A stretch of DNA of 64,000 nucleotides, from the NCBI RefSeq assembly GCF_949987515.2, contig NC_082693.1, forward strand, positions 22,502,994-22,566,993, in the 5' to 3' direction. The DNA comes from Delphinus delphis. Lineage: Eukaryota > Chordata > Mammalia > Artiodactyla > Delphinidae. Below, one piece after another: positions 36,771-49,265 of the stretch. A program made the position numbers and the translations under genes. Position 1 is the stretch's first letter. Every line of letters starts with the position of its first letter. A model generated the notes under the pieces. The model did not search any database. It saw nothing but the letters and a program-made list of their open reading frames with translations, and was not told the origin of the DNA.

Positions 36771-37825
36771 AAAAAATATGAATAGTAAAATTTATTTTAA
36801 AAATTAAAAATGTGTGATATACACAGAGATATGCATACGGTATATGCATAATGAAAGAGGTACCCAACACATGTTCCCAGGAGTTGGACCTGGGAAGGCT
36901 GTTATGTAAAGAGAAACTTTCACGTCTTTAGGTTAGGAGAAACTTTCATTTATTTTCCTAGACATATAGCTTTCTTTAAACTTTTTTTGTGCAAACTACT
37001 TGTACTAGAAAATAAATCACAGAAACATAATGTACAACACAGGGAATATAGTCAATAATATAATAATTTTGTGTGATGTATAATCTAGAAAAATATTGAA
37101 TCATTAGGTAATACACCTGAAACTAGTATTATATTGTAAGTCAAATATGCTTCAATTAAAAAAATTAAATTTTTCTTGTAAAACATAACATAGATAAATA
37201 AAAATGAACAAACCTTGAAGTAGAGGTGCATTTAATCTCAAACCAACCTTAAGTACCACCACTTAAATCAAGAAATACAAAATTGCTAAACTCTGTAATC
37301 TCCCCCTGTGCTCCCTCTTCCTTACTACTCCTCTCTGTTTCAAAGTTAAAAACTATCATGACTTTTATTGTCACTACATTCATGCTTTTCTGTAGAGTTT
37401 GCCACCCATGCATGAATTTTCACACGTTGTAGTATTGTCCTGCCTGTTTGTGAACTTCATATAAATAGAATAACCCAATATGAATTCTGTTGTGCTGACT
37501 TCTTTTCTTCAATGTAAAATTCATCCATATTGCAGGATGTGGAATTTTTTTTTAATTTACCTTTTTTTGGAGAGAACATTTAAGTTCTACTCTCTCAGCA
37601 AATCTCAATTATATAGTACAGTGTTATCAACTATAGTCACTATGTTATACGTTAGATCCTCAGACCGTTACCAAACCAAACTTGGGTCTCCTCATCTGAT
37701 GAGCAGCAAAGCCAATCTACTGCAACAGATTTTGGTGAGGGAAAGTACAGTGTTTATTGCAGGGCCAAGCAAGGAGAATGGGAAGCTCATGTTCTAAAGA
37801 CCCAAACTCCCTGATGGATTTCAGG
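36771..37825. mobile_element. Sequence between MIR break and reverse L1: old L1 pieces
   Basis: This 1.06 kb holds old L1-like pieces. 37020-37165 is a forward L1 3' UTR (gtacaacacagggaatatag to acttgaacct-type end near 37150). 37170-37670 has reverse old-L1 blocks (cttcatataaatagaataac, the tcaactatagtcactatgtt block). 37670-37825 resembles an LTR-type fragment that I cannot name. Viewed on the minus strand its far end carries aataaa about 20 bp before the duplicated MIR sequence. Its position between the target duplication and the L1 tail makes it a candidate 3' transduction. Confidence 0.5.
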
Positions 37826-38170
37826 GAAGGTTTTTTTTTTTTTAACATCTTTATTGGAGTATAATAAAGTATAATAACATTGCTTTACAATGTTGTGTTA
37901 GTTTCTGCTGTATAAAAAAGTGAATTAGCTATACGTATACATATATCCCCATATCCCTTCCCTCTTGCATCTCCCTGCCACCCTCCCTATCCCACCGCTC
38001 TAGGTGGTCACGAAGCCCACAGATGACCTCCCTGTGCTATGTGGCTGCTTCCCACTAGCTATCTGTTTTACATTTGGTAGTGTATATATGTCAATGCCAC
38101 TCTCTCACTTCGTCCCATCTTACCCTTCCCCATCCCTGTGTCCTCAAGTCCATTCTCTACGTCTGAGTCT

Positions 38171-41100
38171 TTATTCCTCTCCTACCCCTAGGTTCTGACT
38201 TACTTCACTCTTTATGACAATCTCTACATCCATCCACGTCTCAACAAATGACCGAATTTCATTTCTTTTTATGGCTGAGTAATATTCCATTGTAAATATG
38301 TACCACACCTTCTTTATCCATTTGTCTGTTGATAAGCATTTAGGTTGCTTCCATGACCTGGCTATTGTAAGTAGTGCTGCAATTAACATTGTGGTACATG
38401 TTTCTTTTTGAATTATGGTTTTCTCAGGGTATATGCCCAGTAGTGGGATTGCTGGTCACATGGTAGTTCTATTTTTAGTTTTTTAAGGAACCTCCATACT
38501 GTTCTCCATACTGGATGTATCAATTTACCTTCCCACAAATAGTGCAACAAGGTTCCCTTTTCTCCACACCCTCTCCAGCATTTATTGTTTGTAGATTTTT
38601 TGATGATGGCCATTCTGACTGGTGTGAGGAGATACCTCATGGTAGTTTTAATTTGCATTTCTCTAATGATTAGTGATGGTAAGCATCCTTTCATGTGTTT
38701 GTTGGGCATCTGTATGTCTTCTTTGGAGAAATGTCTCTTTAGGTCTTCTGCCCAGTTTTGGATTTGGTTGTTCGTTTTTTTGGTATTGAGCTGCATGAGC
38801 TGCTTGTACATTTTTGAGATTAATCCTTTGTCAGTTGATTCATTTGCAGATGTTTTCTCCCATTCTGAGGGTTGTCTTTTCATCTTCTTTATGGTTTCCT
38901 TTGCTGTGCAAAAGCTTGTAGGGTTCATTAGGTCCCATTTGTTTATTTTTGTTTTTATTTCCATTTCTGTAGGAGGTGGGTCTAAAAAGATCTTGCTGTG
39001 ATTTATGTCATAGAGTGTTCTGCCTATGTTTTCCTCTAAGAGTTTTATAGTGTCTGGCCTCACACTTAGGTCTTTAATCCATTTTGAGTTTATTTCTGTA
39101 TACGATGTTAGGGAGTGTTCTAATTTCATTTTCTTACATGTAACTGTCCAGTTACCCCAGCACCACTTATTGAAGAGACTGTCTTTTCTCCATTGTATAC
39201 TCTTGCCTCCTTTATCAAAGGTAAGGTGGGGGCTTCCCTGGTGGAGCAGTGGTTGAGAGTCAGCCTGCCAATGCAGGGGACACAGATTCGTGCCCCGTTC
39301 CAGGAAGATCCCACATGCCGCGGAGTGGCTAGGCCCGTGAGCCATGGCCGCTGAGCCTGTGCGTCTGGAGCCTGTGCTCTGCAATGGGAGAGGCCACAAG
39401 AGTGAGAGGCCTGTGTACTGCAAAAAAGAAAAAAAAAATAAGATAAGGTGACCATATGTGCATGGGTTTATCCTGTTTCATTGATCTATATTTCTGCTTT
39501 TGTGCCAATACCATACTGTCTTGATTACTATAGCTTTGTATTATAGTCTGAAGTCAGGGAGGCTGATTCCTCCAGCTCTGTTTTTCTTTCTCAAGGTTGC
39601 TTTGGCTATTCAGGGTATTTTGTGTTTCCATACAAATTCTGAAAATTTTTGTTCTAGTTCTGTGAAAAATGCCATTGGTAGTTTGATAGGGATTGCACTG
39701 AATCTGTAGATTGCTTTGGGTAGTAGAGTCATTTTCACAATGTTGATTCCTCCAATCCAAGAACATGGTATAGCTCTCCATCTGTTTGTAGCATCTTTAA
39801 TTTCTTTCATTAGTGTCCTTTAGTTTTCTGCATACAGGTTTTTTGTCTCCTTAAGTAGGTTTATTCCTAGGTATTTTATTCTTTTTGTTGCAATGGTAAA
39901 TGGGAGTGTTTCCTTAATTTCTCTTCCAGATTTTTCATCATTAGTGTATAGGAATGCCAGAGATTTCTGTGCATCAATTTTGTATCCTGCTACTTTACCA
40001 AATTCATTGATTAGCTCTAGTAGTTTTCTGGTAGCATCTTTAGGATTCTCTACGTGTAGTATCATGTCATCTGCAAACAATGACAGTTTTACTTCTTCTT
40101 TTCTGATTTGGATTCCTTTTATTTCTTTTTATTCTCTGATTGATGTCACTAAAATTCTCAAAACTATGTTGAATAATAGTGGTGAGAGTGGGCAACCTTG
40201 TCTTGTTCCTGATCTTAGTGGAAATGGTTTCAGTTTTTCACCATTGAGGACGATGTTGGCTGTGGGTTTGTCATACATGACCTTTATTATGTTGAGGTAA
40301 GTTCCCTCTATGCCTGCTTTCTGGAGGAATTTTATCATAAATGGGTGTTGAATTTTGTCAAAAGCTTTTTCTGCATCTATTGAGATGATCATATGGTTTT
40401 TCTCCTTCAATTTGTTAATATGGTGTATCACATTTATTGATTTGCATATATTGAAGAATCCTTGCATTCCTGGGATAAACCCCACTTGATCATGATGTTT
40501 GATCCTTTTAATGTGCTGTTGGATTCTGTTTGCTAGTATTTTGTTGAGGATTTTTAAATCTATGCTCATCAGTGATATTGGCCTATAGTTTTCTTTTTTT
40601 GTGACGTCTTTGTCTGGGTTTGGTATCAGGGTGATGGTGGCCTCGTAGAATGAGTTTGGGAGTGTTCATCCCTCTTCTATATTTTGGAAGAGTTTGAGAA
40701 GGATAGGTGTTTGTTCTTCTCTAAATATTGGATAGAATTGATAGAATTCACCTGTGAAGCCATCTGGTCCTGGACTTTTGTTTGTTGGAAGATTTTTAAT
40801 CACAGTTGTAATTTCATTACTTGTGATTGGTCTGTTCATATTTTCTATTTCTTCCTGGTTCAGTCTTGGAAGGTTATACCTTTCTAAGAATTTGTCCATT
40901 TTTTCCAGGTTGTCCATTTTCTTGGCATATAGTTGCTTGTAAACTCTCACGATCCTTTGTATTTCTGCAGTGTCAGTTGTTACTTCTCCTTTTTCATTTC
41001 TAATTCTACCAATTTGAGTCTTCTCCCTTTTTTTCATGAGTCTGACTAATGGTTTATCAATTTTATTTATCTTCTCAAAGAACCAGCTTTTAGTTTTATT

Positions 41101-42170
41101 AATATTTGCTATTGTTTCCTTCATTTCTTTTTCATTTATTTCTGATCTGATCTTTATTATTTCTTTCCTTCTGCTAACTTGGGCGGTTTTTTGTTCTTTC
41201 TCTAATTGCTTTAGGTGTAAGGTTAGGTTGTTTATTTGAGATTTTTCTTGTTTCTTGAGGTAGGATTATATTGCTATAAACTTCCGTCTTAGAACTGCTT
41301 TTGCTGCATCCCATAGGTTTTGGGTCATCGTGTTTTCATTATCATTTGTTTTTAGGTATTTTTTTATTTCCTCTTTGATTTCTTCAGTGATCTCTTGGTT
41401 ATTTAGTAGCGTATTGTTTAGCCTCCATGTGTTTGTATTTTTTAGTTTTTTTCCTGTAATTTATATCCAGTCTCATAACATCATGGTTGGAAAAGATATT
41501 TGGTATGATTTCAATTTTCTTAAATTTATCAAGGCTTGATTTGTGACCCAAGATATGATCTATCCTGGAGAATATTCCATGAGCACTTGAGAAGAAAGTG
41601 TATTCTGTTGTTTTTGGATGGAGCATCCTATAAATATTAATTAAATCCATCTTGTTTAATGTGTCATTTAAAGCTTGTGTTTCCTTATTTATTTTCATTT
41701 TGGATGATCTGTCCATTGGTGAAAGTGGGGTGTTAAAGTCCCCTACTAGTATTGTGTTACTGTCGATTTCCCCTTTTATGGCTGTTAGCATTTGCCTGAT
41801 GTATTGAGGTGCTCCTATGTTGGGCACATAAATATTCGCAGTTGTTATATCTTCTTGGATTGATCCCTTGATCATTATGTGGTGTCCTTCTTTGTCTCTT
41901 GTAATAGTTTTTATTTTAAAGTCTGTTTTGTCTCATATGAGACTTGCTATTCCAGCTTTCTTTTGATTTCCATTTGCATGCAATATCTCTTTCCATCCTC
42001 TCACTTTCAGTCTGTATGTGTCCCTAGGTCTGAAGTGGGTCTCTTGTAGACAGCATATATACAGGTCTTGTTTTTGTATCCATTCTGCCAGTGTATGTCT
42101 TTTGGTTTCAGCATTTAATCCATTTACACTTAAGGTAATTATCGATATGTATGTTCTTATTCCCGTTTTC
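38171..42170 (-). pseudogene. L1 ORF2, reverse, disabled
   Basis: From the right: the endonuclease region (about 42170-41399) contains the LQETHF region and the Asp/His-side motif SRIDHILGHKSS near 41570. RT parts are at 41124-40666 ([12 protein letters not shown]), 40569-40129 ([10 protein letters not shown]) and 40080-39820, which opens with the catalytic MFADDMIL. The C-terminal part runs through 39781-39554 and 39200-38171, ending near IKRNEI. A CHR SINE at 39229-39438 interrupts it. Several frameshifts split it, so no active enzyme is expected, but the domain content is complete. Confidence 0.92.
39229..39438 (+). mobile_element. CHR SINE nested in L1 ORF2
   Basis: Short CHR SINE, gggcttccctggtggagcag to ggcctgtgtactgc plus A tail. 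Flanks aaaggtaaggtg (39217-39228) and aagataaggtg (39439-39449) form a target duplication with a small difference. It is about 210 bp and interrupts the ORF2 C-terminal region, so it landed after the L1. Confidence 0.93.
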
Positions 42171-42279
42171 TTAATTGTTTTGGGTCTGTTATTGGAGGTC
42201 TTTTCCTTCTCTTGTGTTTCCTGCCTAGAGAAGTTCCTTTAGCAATTGTTGTAAAGCTGGTTTGGTGGTGTTGAATTGT

Positions 42280-43011
42280 CTTAGCTTTTGCTTGTCTGTG
42301 AAAGTTTTAATTTCTCCATGGAATCTGAATGAGATCCTTACTGGGTAGAGTAATCTTGGTTGTAGGTTTTTCTCTTTCATCACTTTAAATAATGTCCTGC
42401 CACTCCCTTCTGGCTTGCAGAGTTTCTGCTGAAGGATCAGCTGTTAACCTTATGGGGATTCCCTTGTATGTTATTTGTTGTTTTTCCCTTGCTACTTTTA
42501 ATGTTTTTTCTTTGTATTTAATTTTTGATAGCTTGATTAATATGTGTCTTGGCATGTTTCTCCTTGGATTTATCCTGTATGGGACTCTCTTTGCTTCCTG
42601 GACTTGATTGACTATTTCCTTTCCCATATTAGGGAAGTTTTGAACTGTAATATCTTCAAATATTTTCTCAGACACTTTCTTTTTCTCTTCTTCTTCTGGG
42701 ATCCCTATAATTGGAATGTTTGTGCATTTAATGTTGTTCCAGATGTCTCTGAGACTGTCCTCAATTCTTTTCATTCTGTTTTCTTTATTCTGTTCTGCAG
42801 CAGTGAACTCCACCATTCTGTCTTCCGGGTCATTTATCCGTTCTTCTGCCTCAGTTATTCTGCTATTGCTTCCTTCTAGAGAATTTTTAATTTCATCTAT
42901 TGTGTTGTTCATCCTTGTTTGTTTGCTTTTTAGTTCTTCTAGGTCCTTGCTAAACATTTCTTGTATTTTGTCCATTCTATTTCCAAGATTTTGGATCATC
43001 TTTACTATCAT
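42280..43011 (-). pseudogene. L1 ORF1, reverse, broken
   Basis: A 208-codon block (43011-42385) keeps the coiled coil (SRITEAEERINDPEDRMVEF), the RNA-binding region (RINPRRNMPRHILIK) and ETLQARREWQDI. It opens at Met in MIVKMIQNLG, so the true N-terminus is missing or lies in another frame to the right. The C-terminal piece to about 42280 is out of frame. It is the most intact part of the element. Confidence 0.9.
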
Positions 43012-43579
43012 TATTCTGAATTCTTTTTCACGGACTGCCTATTTCCTCTTCATTTGTTTGGTCTGGTTGCTCCTTCATCTGCTGCATATTTCTCTTTCTT
43101 CTCATTTTGCTTAACTTACTGTGTTTTGGGTCTCCTTTTTGCTGGCTGCAGGTTCATAGTTCCCATTGTTTTTGGTGTCTGCCCCCAGTGGGTGAGGTTG
43201 GTTCAGTGGATTGTGTAGGCTGCCTGGTGGAGGGGACAGGTGCCTGTGTTCTGGTGGATAAGGCTGGATCTTGTCTTTCTGGTGGGCAGGACCACGTCTG
43301 GTGGTGTGTTTTTGGGTGTCTGTGAACTTATTGTGATTTTAGGCAGCCTCTCTGCTAGTGGGTGGGTTTGTGTTCCTATCTTGCTAGTTTTGGGCATGGG
43401 GTGTCTATCACTAGAGCTAGCCGGTTGTGAGTGGAGCTGGGGCTTAGTGTTGAGGTGGAGATCTCTGGGAGAGCTCTCGCCAGTTGATATTTCATGGGGT
43501 CCAGTGTCCTGAACTTGGCTCTCCCACCTCAGAGGCTCTGGCCTGACACCTGGCTGGAGCACCAAGACCCTGTCAGCCA

Positions 43580-44080
43580 CACAGCTCAGAAGAAAAGGGA
43601 GAAAAAAAAAGAAAGAAAAAACAATAAATAAAGTAAAATAAAGTTATTAAAATAAAAAAATAGAAAAATATTATTAAAATAAAAAAATATTTTAAAAAAG
43701 AGAGCAACCAAACCAATAAACAAATCCACCAATGATAACAAGCGCTAAAAACTATACTACGATAAACATAAAAATCAGAAGCTAGTCTGTCGCATACAGC
43801 AAACCCCAAGTATACAGTTGTTTCCAAAGTCTACCACCTTGATTTTGAGATAATTCCTTGTCTATTCAGATATTCCAGAGATGCAGGGTACATCAAGTTG
43901 ACTGTGTAGATTTAATCCACTGCTCCTGAGGCTGCTGGGAGAGATTTCTCTTTCTCTTCTTTATTCGCACAGCTCCTGGGGTTCAGCTTTGGATTTGGCC
44001 CTGCCTCTGTCCGTAGGTCACCTGAGGGTGTCTGTTCCCTGCCCAGACAGGACAGGGTTATAGTAGCAGCTGATTAAGGG
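43580..44080 (-). other. 5' UTR section of the reverse L1, A-rich then mixed
   Basis: Between the ORF1-proximal part and the CpG-rich start of the element is an A-rich run (43596-43720; gaaagaaaaaacaataaat) followed by non-coding sequence. It belongs to the L1 5' UTR by position. Confidence 0.6.
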
Positions 44081-44084
44081 GCTC

Positions 44085-44790
44085 TGGCTCACTCAGGCCG
44101 GGGGGGAGGGAGGGGCACGGAGTCCAGGACGAGCCTGCGGCGGCAGAGGCCTGCGTGACGTTGCACTAGCCTGAGGTGCACCGTGCGTTCTCCCGGGGAA
44201 ATTGTCCCTGGATCCCGGGACCCTGGCAGTGGCGGGCTGCACAGGCTCCCGGGAGGGGAGGTGTGGAGAGTGGCCTGTGCTCGCACACAGGCTTCTTGGT
44301 GGCTGCAGCAGCAGCCTTAGCGTCTCATGCCTGTCTCTGGGGTCCGCGCTCATAGCCGCGGCTCATGCCCATCTCTGGAGCTCGTTTAAATGGTGCTCTG
44401 AATCCCCTGTCCTTGCACACCCCAAAGCAATGGTCTGTTGCCTCTTCGGCAGCTCCAGACTTTTTCCCGGACTCCCTCCCATCTAGCTGTGGCGCACTAG
44501 CCCCTTCAGGCTGTGTTCACGCTGCCAACCCCAGTCCTCTCCCTGGGATCCGACCTCTGAAGCCCGAGCCTCAGCTTCCAGCCCCCGCCCGCCCCGGCGG
44601 GTGAGCAGACAAGCCTCTCGGGCTGGTGAGTGCCGGTTGGCACTCTGTGCGGGAATCTCTCCGCTTTGCCTTCTGCACCCCTGTTGCTGCGCTCTCCTCC
44701 GTGGCTCCGAAGCTTCCCCCTCCGCCACCCGCAGTCTCCGCCTGCGAAGGGGCTTCTAGTGTGTGGAGACCTTTCCTCCTTCACGGTTCC
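44085..44790 (-). promoter_or_regulatory. CpG-rich L1 5' UTR segment
   Basis: About 0.7 kb with dense CpG (for example gtgcgttctcccgg, ctccgctttgcc, cccgcccgccccggcgggtg). Its place near the 5' end of a full-length L1 fits an internal L1 promoter. Overlapping open frames (up to 97 codons) on both strands here reflect GC richness. Activity cannot be judged from sequence. Confidence 0.6.
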
Positions 44791-44949
44791 CTCCCACTGG
44801 TGCAGGTCCCATCCCTATTCTTTTGTCTCTGTTTATTCTTTTTTCTTTTGCCCTACCCAAGTACGTGGGGAGTTTCTTGCCTTTTGGGAGGTCTGAGGTC
44901 TTATGCCAGCGTTCAGTAGGTGTTCTGTAGGAGTTGTTCCACATGTAGA

Positions 44950-45158
44950 TTTTTTGTGTGTGTGTGTGGTACGTGGGCCTCTTACTGTTGTGGCCTCTCC
45001 CGTTGCGGAGCACAGGCTCCGGACGCGCAGGCTCAGTGGCCATGGCTCACGGGCCCAGCTGCTCCGCGGCATGTGGGATCCTCCTGGACCGGGGCACGAA
45101 CCCGTGTCCCCTGCATCGGCAGGCGGACCCCCAATCACCGCGCCACCAGGGAAGCCCT
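44950..45158 (-). mobile_element. CHR SINE nested in L1 5' UTR, reverse
   Basis: Reverse short CHR SINE: a (tg)n-like run instead of a clean T tail, then ggtacgtgggcctcttactg, down to the head ccaccagggaagccc ending at 45158. A possible duplication (gtagattttt near 44945, ggtatattttt near 45160) is weak. It lies about 75 bp inside the L1 5' end. Confidence 0.9.
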
Positions 45159-45235
45159 AGGTATATTTTTCATGTATTTGTGGGGAGGAAGCTGATCTCT
45201 ACATCTTACTCCTCCACCATCTTGAAGGTCCTCCA

Positions 45236-45440
45236 TTATATAATTTTTTACAAGTTACTCAACTTCTCTAAGCCTCAGTCTCCTTGTGTAAAAGTGTAAT
45301 AATAATAGTAGGTAATAATAATAATGTCATACATAATAGGATTGCTATAAGCATTCTAAATTAATTTGTGCAAAGCACTTAGAAGAGTGCCTGGTGCATA
45401 ATAATTGTTCAGTAACATTTAGCCATTATTATTGATTATT
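45236..45440 (+). repeat. MIR SINE, right half
   Basis: Resumes the MIR split at 36770: acaagttactcaacttctct, aagcctcagtctccttgtgt, then an aataata-rich stretch, cttagaagagtgcctggtgc and ataataattgttcagtaaca. Its first 13 bases repeat the last 13 of the left half. Confidence 0.85.
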
Positions 45441-45583
45441 TCATTAGTATTAATTCCTAGGAGTAGAATTGTTTGTTCAAAAGGTATGCATTTTTGAGGT
45501 TTTGTTATAAATTGCCAAATTTAAGCTGAGAATTAATATTCACAAATCAACATTCATACTGTCATTAACATCAATGATATTTT

Positions 45584-45701
45584 AGGAATTCCCTGGTGGA
45601 ACAGTGGTTGGGACTCCACGCTCTCACTGCTGAGGGCCTGGGTTCAATCCCTGTTTGGGGAACTAAGATCCCACAAGCCGCATGCCCCCCCCCCAAAAAA
45701 A
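45584..45701 (+). mobile_element. Artiodactyl-type tRNA SINE (short)
   Basis: Head ggaattccctggtggaacag, box-like gggttcaatccctgtttggg, end cacaagccgcatg followed by C and A runs. The flanks atcaatgatattt (45570-45582) and atcaatggtattt (45702-45714) differ at one base. Confidence 0.92.
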
Positions 45702-45829
45702 ATCAATGGTATTTCCATGGGTGCAAATATGTGTATTGTTTTTAATACAAGAGGCTAAATTTAAATGTTCTTTAAAATATTTTTTACTTGGAAATAATGC
45801 CAGGAGTCATCTGGTTCCATTTATCAGCA

Positions 45830-46205
45830 AGGATAGGGCAGTTTATGCTGTGGTAACAAGCAATCCCATAATCTCAGTAATTTAAAACAACACGGATTAT
45901 TTCTCACTCATGCTACAAGTCCAACGTTAGTGTAGTGGGGTAGGAGGGAGGGTGTCTACTCCTTGTATGTCATGGACTCTGGCTCACAGGGGTGCCATGA
46001 TGCTTCCATGATCTATAAGGCGGGAAAAAGAGAAAGTGGCAGTACATGCACTGGCTCTTAAAGCTCCTGCCTGATGTGGTGCACATTAGTTCTGCTCATA
46101 TTTTCTTCTTCAAATAAGACATGTGGTCACACCTAACTTCAGCAGACATAGAGAGTTACAGTTCTTCTCTGCACGCAGGAGAAAAGTATCAGGCTATTCA
46201 TGCAC
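45830..46205 (-). repeat. Old LTR/MER-like repeat, unnamed
   Basis: Blocks like gggcagtttatgctgtggta, taatttaaaacaacacggat, ttatttctcactcatgctac and aagacatgtggtcacaccta fit a common old mammalian element in reverse orientation. I recognise the pattern but not the exact family. Confidence 0.45.
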
Positions 46206-46244
46206 AACTTAATGACTACCACAGACTTCCTTGTTTTTAAATTT

Positions 46245-46470
46245 ATTTTCATTTTTAAAATGTAAATGTTATTTATTTTTAGAAATAGGTGATGCATTCA
46301 CATGGTTCAAAATTCAAAAGCTATAAAACGTTATAGAGTGAAAAAGTCTATATCCTTCGATCTTTCTCTTTCCCTGGGAGCCAACCAGTGTTAACAATTT
46401 TCTTGTGTTTCTTCCAGAAATATTCTCTATATATACCTTATTAGCAAATACTTGTGTGTGTGTGTATTCT
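46245..46470 (-). mobile_element. Old L1M 3' fragment, reverse
   Basis: Blocks: aataggtgatgcattcacat, ggttcaaaattcaaaagcta, accagtgttaacaattttct, tgtgtttcttccagaaatat. This is typical of the 3' part of older L1M in reverse. A short (gt)n run follows at 46451-46465. Confidence 0.65.
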
Positions 46471-46860
46471 CTGTTTGCCCTCAGATTCATTATCTACCTT
46501 TCATGGATCTGCTCTGTGGTCAGGGAGTTGACCTGTAGGCAAATAGCACCCAGGTTGCCTTATCCTCTGACTTAGAGCTGAGTTTGGTCAATGTGAGGCA
46601 TCAGTAGATTGAAGGGCAGGAGAGGAGAAAGGTTGGGTTATTCCCCACGACCGCCACCACTGACATTTTCTTCTTCTGAGCTACTGTTGGGGCGGTGGCT
46701 GAATCCCTCTACAGTTGCAGCTCTTGCTGGGAGTGCCTCCTCTGGGTCTTTATCTCACACAGGCTCTGATAACACCCTTCCGTCTTCTTGCCCCATGAGA
46801 CTTAGGGATGATGGTGGCTTCCTGCCCCTGATGGTCCCTGGGGGCCTCAGCATCTTTCTC
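46471..46860. other. Unassigned, repeat-like
   Basis: GC-richer block with a 93-codon open stretch (46609-46890) that I do not believe is a gene. It may be part of an old interspersed repeat. Confidence 0.3.
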
Positions 46861-46867
46861 TTTTTTA

Positions 46868-46960
46868 AAAACAGCTTTGTTGAGGTGTAATTCACATACG
46901 ATACAATTCACTCACTTAAAGTGTAAAATTCTTTTTTTGGATATTCACAGATTTGTCAGC
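46868..46960 (-). mobile_element. Old L1M terminus, reverse
   Basis: tttgttgaggtgtaattcac followed by atacgatacaattcactcac and ttaaagtgtaaaattc is the usual reverse end of older L1M. Confidence 0.7.
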
Positions 46961-47018
46961 CTCTCTTTGTGTTTCCTTAACCTTGATCACACCCTTCAAT
47001 TAATTTTCTTCAGATTTT

Positions 47019-47306
47019 TTTCTCTGGTTTTTTTTTGGGGGGGGGGCGCTGTGTCAGGTCGTTGAAGCATGCAGGATCTTTCGTTCCAGTGCTTGGGCTT
47101 CTGTGGCTTGCACGCTCCAGAGCTCATGGGGTCTGTAGCTTGTGGCACACGGGATGTCTCGTTGAGGCGTGTGAGCTCAATAGTTGTGGTGCGCGGGCTT
47201 AGTTGCCCTGCGGCATGTTGGATCTTAGTTCCCCGACCAGGGATCGAACCCGTGTCCCCTGCATTGGAAGACGGATTCTTTACTACTGAACCATCAGGGA
47301 AGTCCC
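47019..47306 (-). mobile_element. CHR-type SINE (long form), reverse
   Basis: A T/G-rich start, then gtcaggtcgttgaagcatgc, to the head ccatcagggaagtccc. A 17-bp duplication, aattttcttcagatttt, flanks it at 47002-47018 and 47308-47324. The G run (47037-47047) in the tail is unusual. Confidence 0.92.
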
Positions 47307-47324
47307 AAATTTTCTTCAGATTTT

Positions 47325-48029
47325 CATCTAAGTGTGTTTTCTGTTTCCCCGCGGGAAATATCTAATTGTATACCTGGTGGTATACAGGAGTTTTGTGTGC
47401 TGGCTATCAAACACAGCCACTATTTTAAAATAAATAAAAGAAACTTACAATTAAATAAATTATAACAGATAATAAATACTAAAATTTCATCACTTCCTAA
47501 TTATTTTACTACATTTCTCTATTGTATGTGTGTTGTGAGATTATTTGCATCTACTGTATCAGAAAGGTGTAAATGCTGTATAATGACGTTCATGCAGGTA
47601 CGTGCATCTCTTGCAACTCTGTATTCAGTGATGTCACATTTGTAGCTTGAAATTGGCCATAGTGGGAGTATTTCCACCACAGAAATCAGAATATGATACA
47701 ATCAGTACTTAATTTTTTGTTTCAGTGATTGTCTAGACTTAAGAAAATGATGGTAAATATGTTAATAATACAAATTAAAGCTAAATGTTTGTTTATGTGA
47801 ATATAATAAAAAATTAAATAAATATTCTTCCAATATTTGAAATTGTTATCCAGTCCGGCAAAGAAGTCACTCACAGCACTGAGGAACCAGTGAAGCCCCA
47901 GAATACACCTTCATTGCTTCCCTTTCACTTTACTTGTCAACCATCATTCATGGAACTACACTTGGGGAGCTGGTAGTTGAACATGTACCAGCACACCATG
48001 GTATAAACACACACACACACCCCAACTAT
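47325..48029. other. Unassigned AT-rich sequence
   Basis: No named repeat or gene. It contains a short (ca)n run near 48004-48018 at its right edge. Confidence 0.3.
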
Positions 48030-48345
48030 CATTCCATATCACTAATAGAGCTTCTTCAGTCTTTTTAGGTTTACATTGTATATACCTTGTTGATGGAGAG
48101 TTAGGCTGTAGTATTTCACTGTTACAAAACAAAGCTACAGTGAATCACCTATGAATCATCTGTAAATGCATTTGTAATTTCAATAGTTATTTCAAAATTG
48201 CTGTCTATGAAAATCATCAATTGCTACGCCTACCTGTAATACATATGAATGTCTGTTTTCCCACACCCTCAGCAATACAGTGTGCTGTCAAATGCTTTGT
48301 ATTTTGCTGTACCATTATTAGTATTGCTCATTAATAATCCATCTG
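48030..48345 (-). mobile_element. Possible old L1/HAL1 fragment, reverse
   Basis: Weak matches to old L1 3' sequence in reverse: caaagctacagtgaatcacc and ccacaccctcagcaatacag. Low certainty. Confidence 0.4.
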
Positions 48346-49074
48346 AGATTTTTTAAAATGCAGTTTTTAGCTAATACCATGCATCAATTATTGCATTTAA
48401 TAATAATTGCAATTCTATTTTAAATGATAGCCTTGAAGTGATTTGTTTGAGAACTGGTAACATTTATTCTTAGAGATACAATTCAATATTTTGACTCTTC
48501 CACTTCAAAAGGGATATGGGAGTATTTTTCTAGTAGACACAGGAAAAAGTGAAAGAGAAATGTCACTTTACAAAAGAAATGTCCATATAAATGAAGTGAT
48601 TGCATGGCAGTGTTTGACCATCCTGTACTACAGTCCCCTGGGCTCCAAGCTGCAGAACTCCCCTGGGGTGGTGGAAGAGAGAGCCAGGCAAAGGTGGAAT
48701 TGTTTCTGCTAAGGTGCAATCAGACCCACTGTCAAGGTCCTAAGGGATTTTGAGCACAGCCTCCACTTATCCACACATAGTTATAAGCTAGGTTTGAGCA
48801 GGAAAATGTGCATTCATACACTTTCACTTCCTCGGCATCTCTCCCTTTCCTATCCCCTTTTCCACTTCAAAAAGAAAGAAAGTCTTCTGAACCTGTAACT
48901 GGTAAAGCCTGGGCTGGAAGAAAGTGCATAAAGATTGAGACCTGACCGACCATGTTTCCTTGTTCACATGGCTTATAGGTCATCATCCTTCCCGTCATAA
49001 ACAGGTGCTAGTAACTGACATCAAAAATCTCTTTCTATCCCCTAAATTCGCTGGAGCCAGGTTCAGTCTTTGAC
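48346..49074. other. Unassigned sequence
   Basis: No repeat recognised. The opposed open frames at 48483-48719 are shadows of each other without homologues. Confidence 0.3.
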
Positions 49075-49265
49075 TCCCAGCTGACTGTGCAGTAGCTCTG
49101 TAACACTTGGAAGTTACTTGACCTTTTGACCTTCAGTTTCCTCATCTTTAAAATGGAGATAATAACAGTTCCCCTCATATGGTTACTGTGAGGAAATGAG
49201 ATAATCCATATAAGATGCACAGCCAGGGCTTTACATATACATGCTATTGCTTAATACATGTTATC
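49075..49265 (+). repeat. MIR SINE
   Basis: Sense MIR: tagctctgtaacacttggaa, gttacttgaccttttgacct, cagtttcctcatctttaaaa, tggagataataacagttccc, gaggaaatgagataatccat. Confidence 0.85.

Larger units (their letters stand above)
37826..45234 (-). mobile_element. Full-length LINE-1, reverse, with two nested SINEs
   Basis: In reverse order: T-rich tail and 3' UTR (37826-38170), ORF2 (38171 to about 42170), ORF1 (about 42280-43011), a long 5' UTR (about 43012-45234) whose end reads ggaggaccttcaagatgg on the minus strand. Length without the two SINEs is about 7.0 kb, which is full length. The end at 45234 coincides exactly with the MIR break, and 13-bp copies of ttatataattttt lie at 36758-36770 and 45236-45248. 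Both ORFs contain breaks. The 3' UTR subtype matches the tails at 18.5 kb and 60.8 kb. Confidence 0.94.
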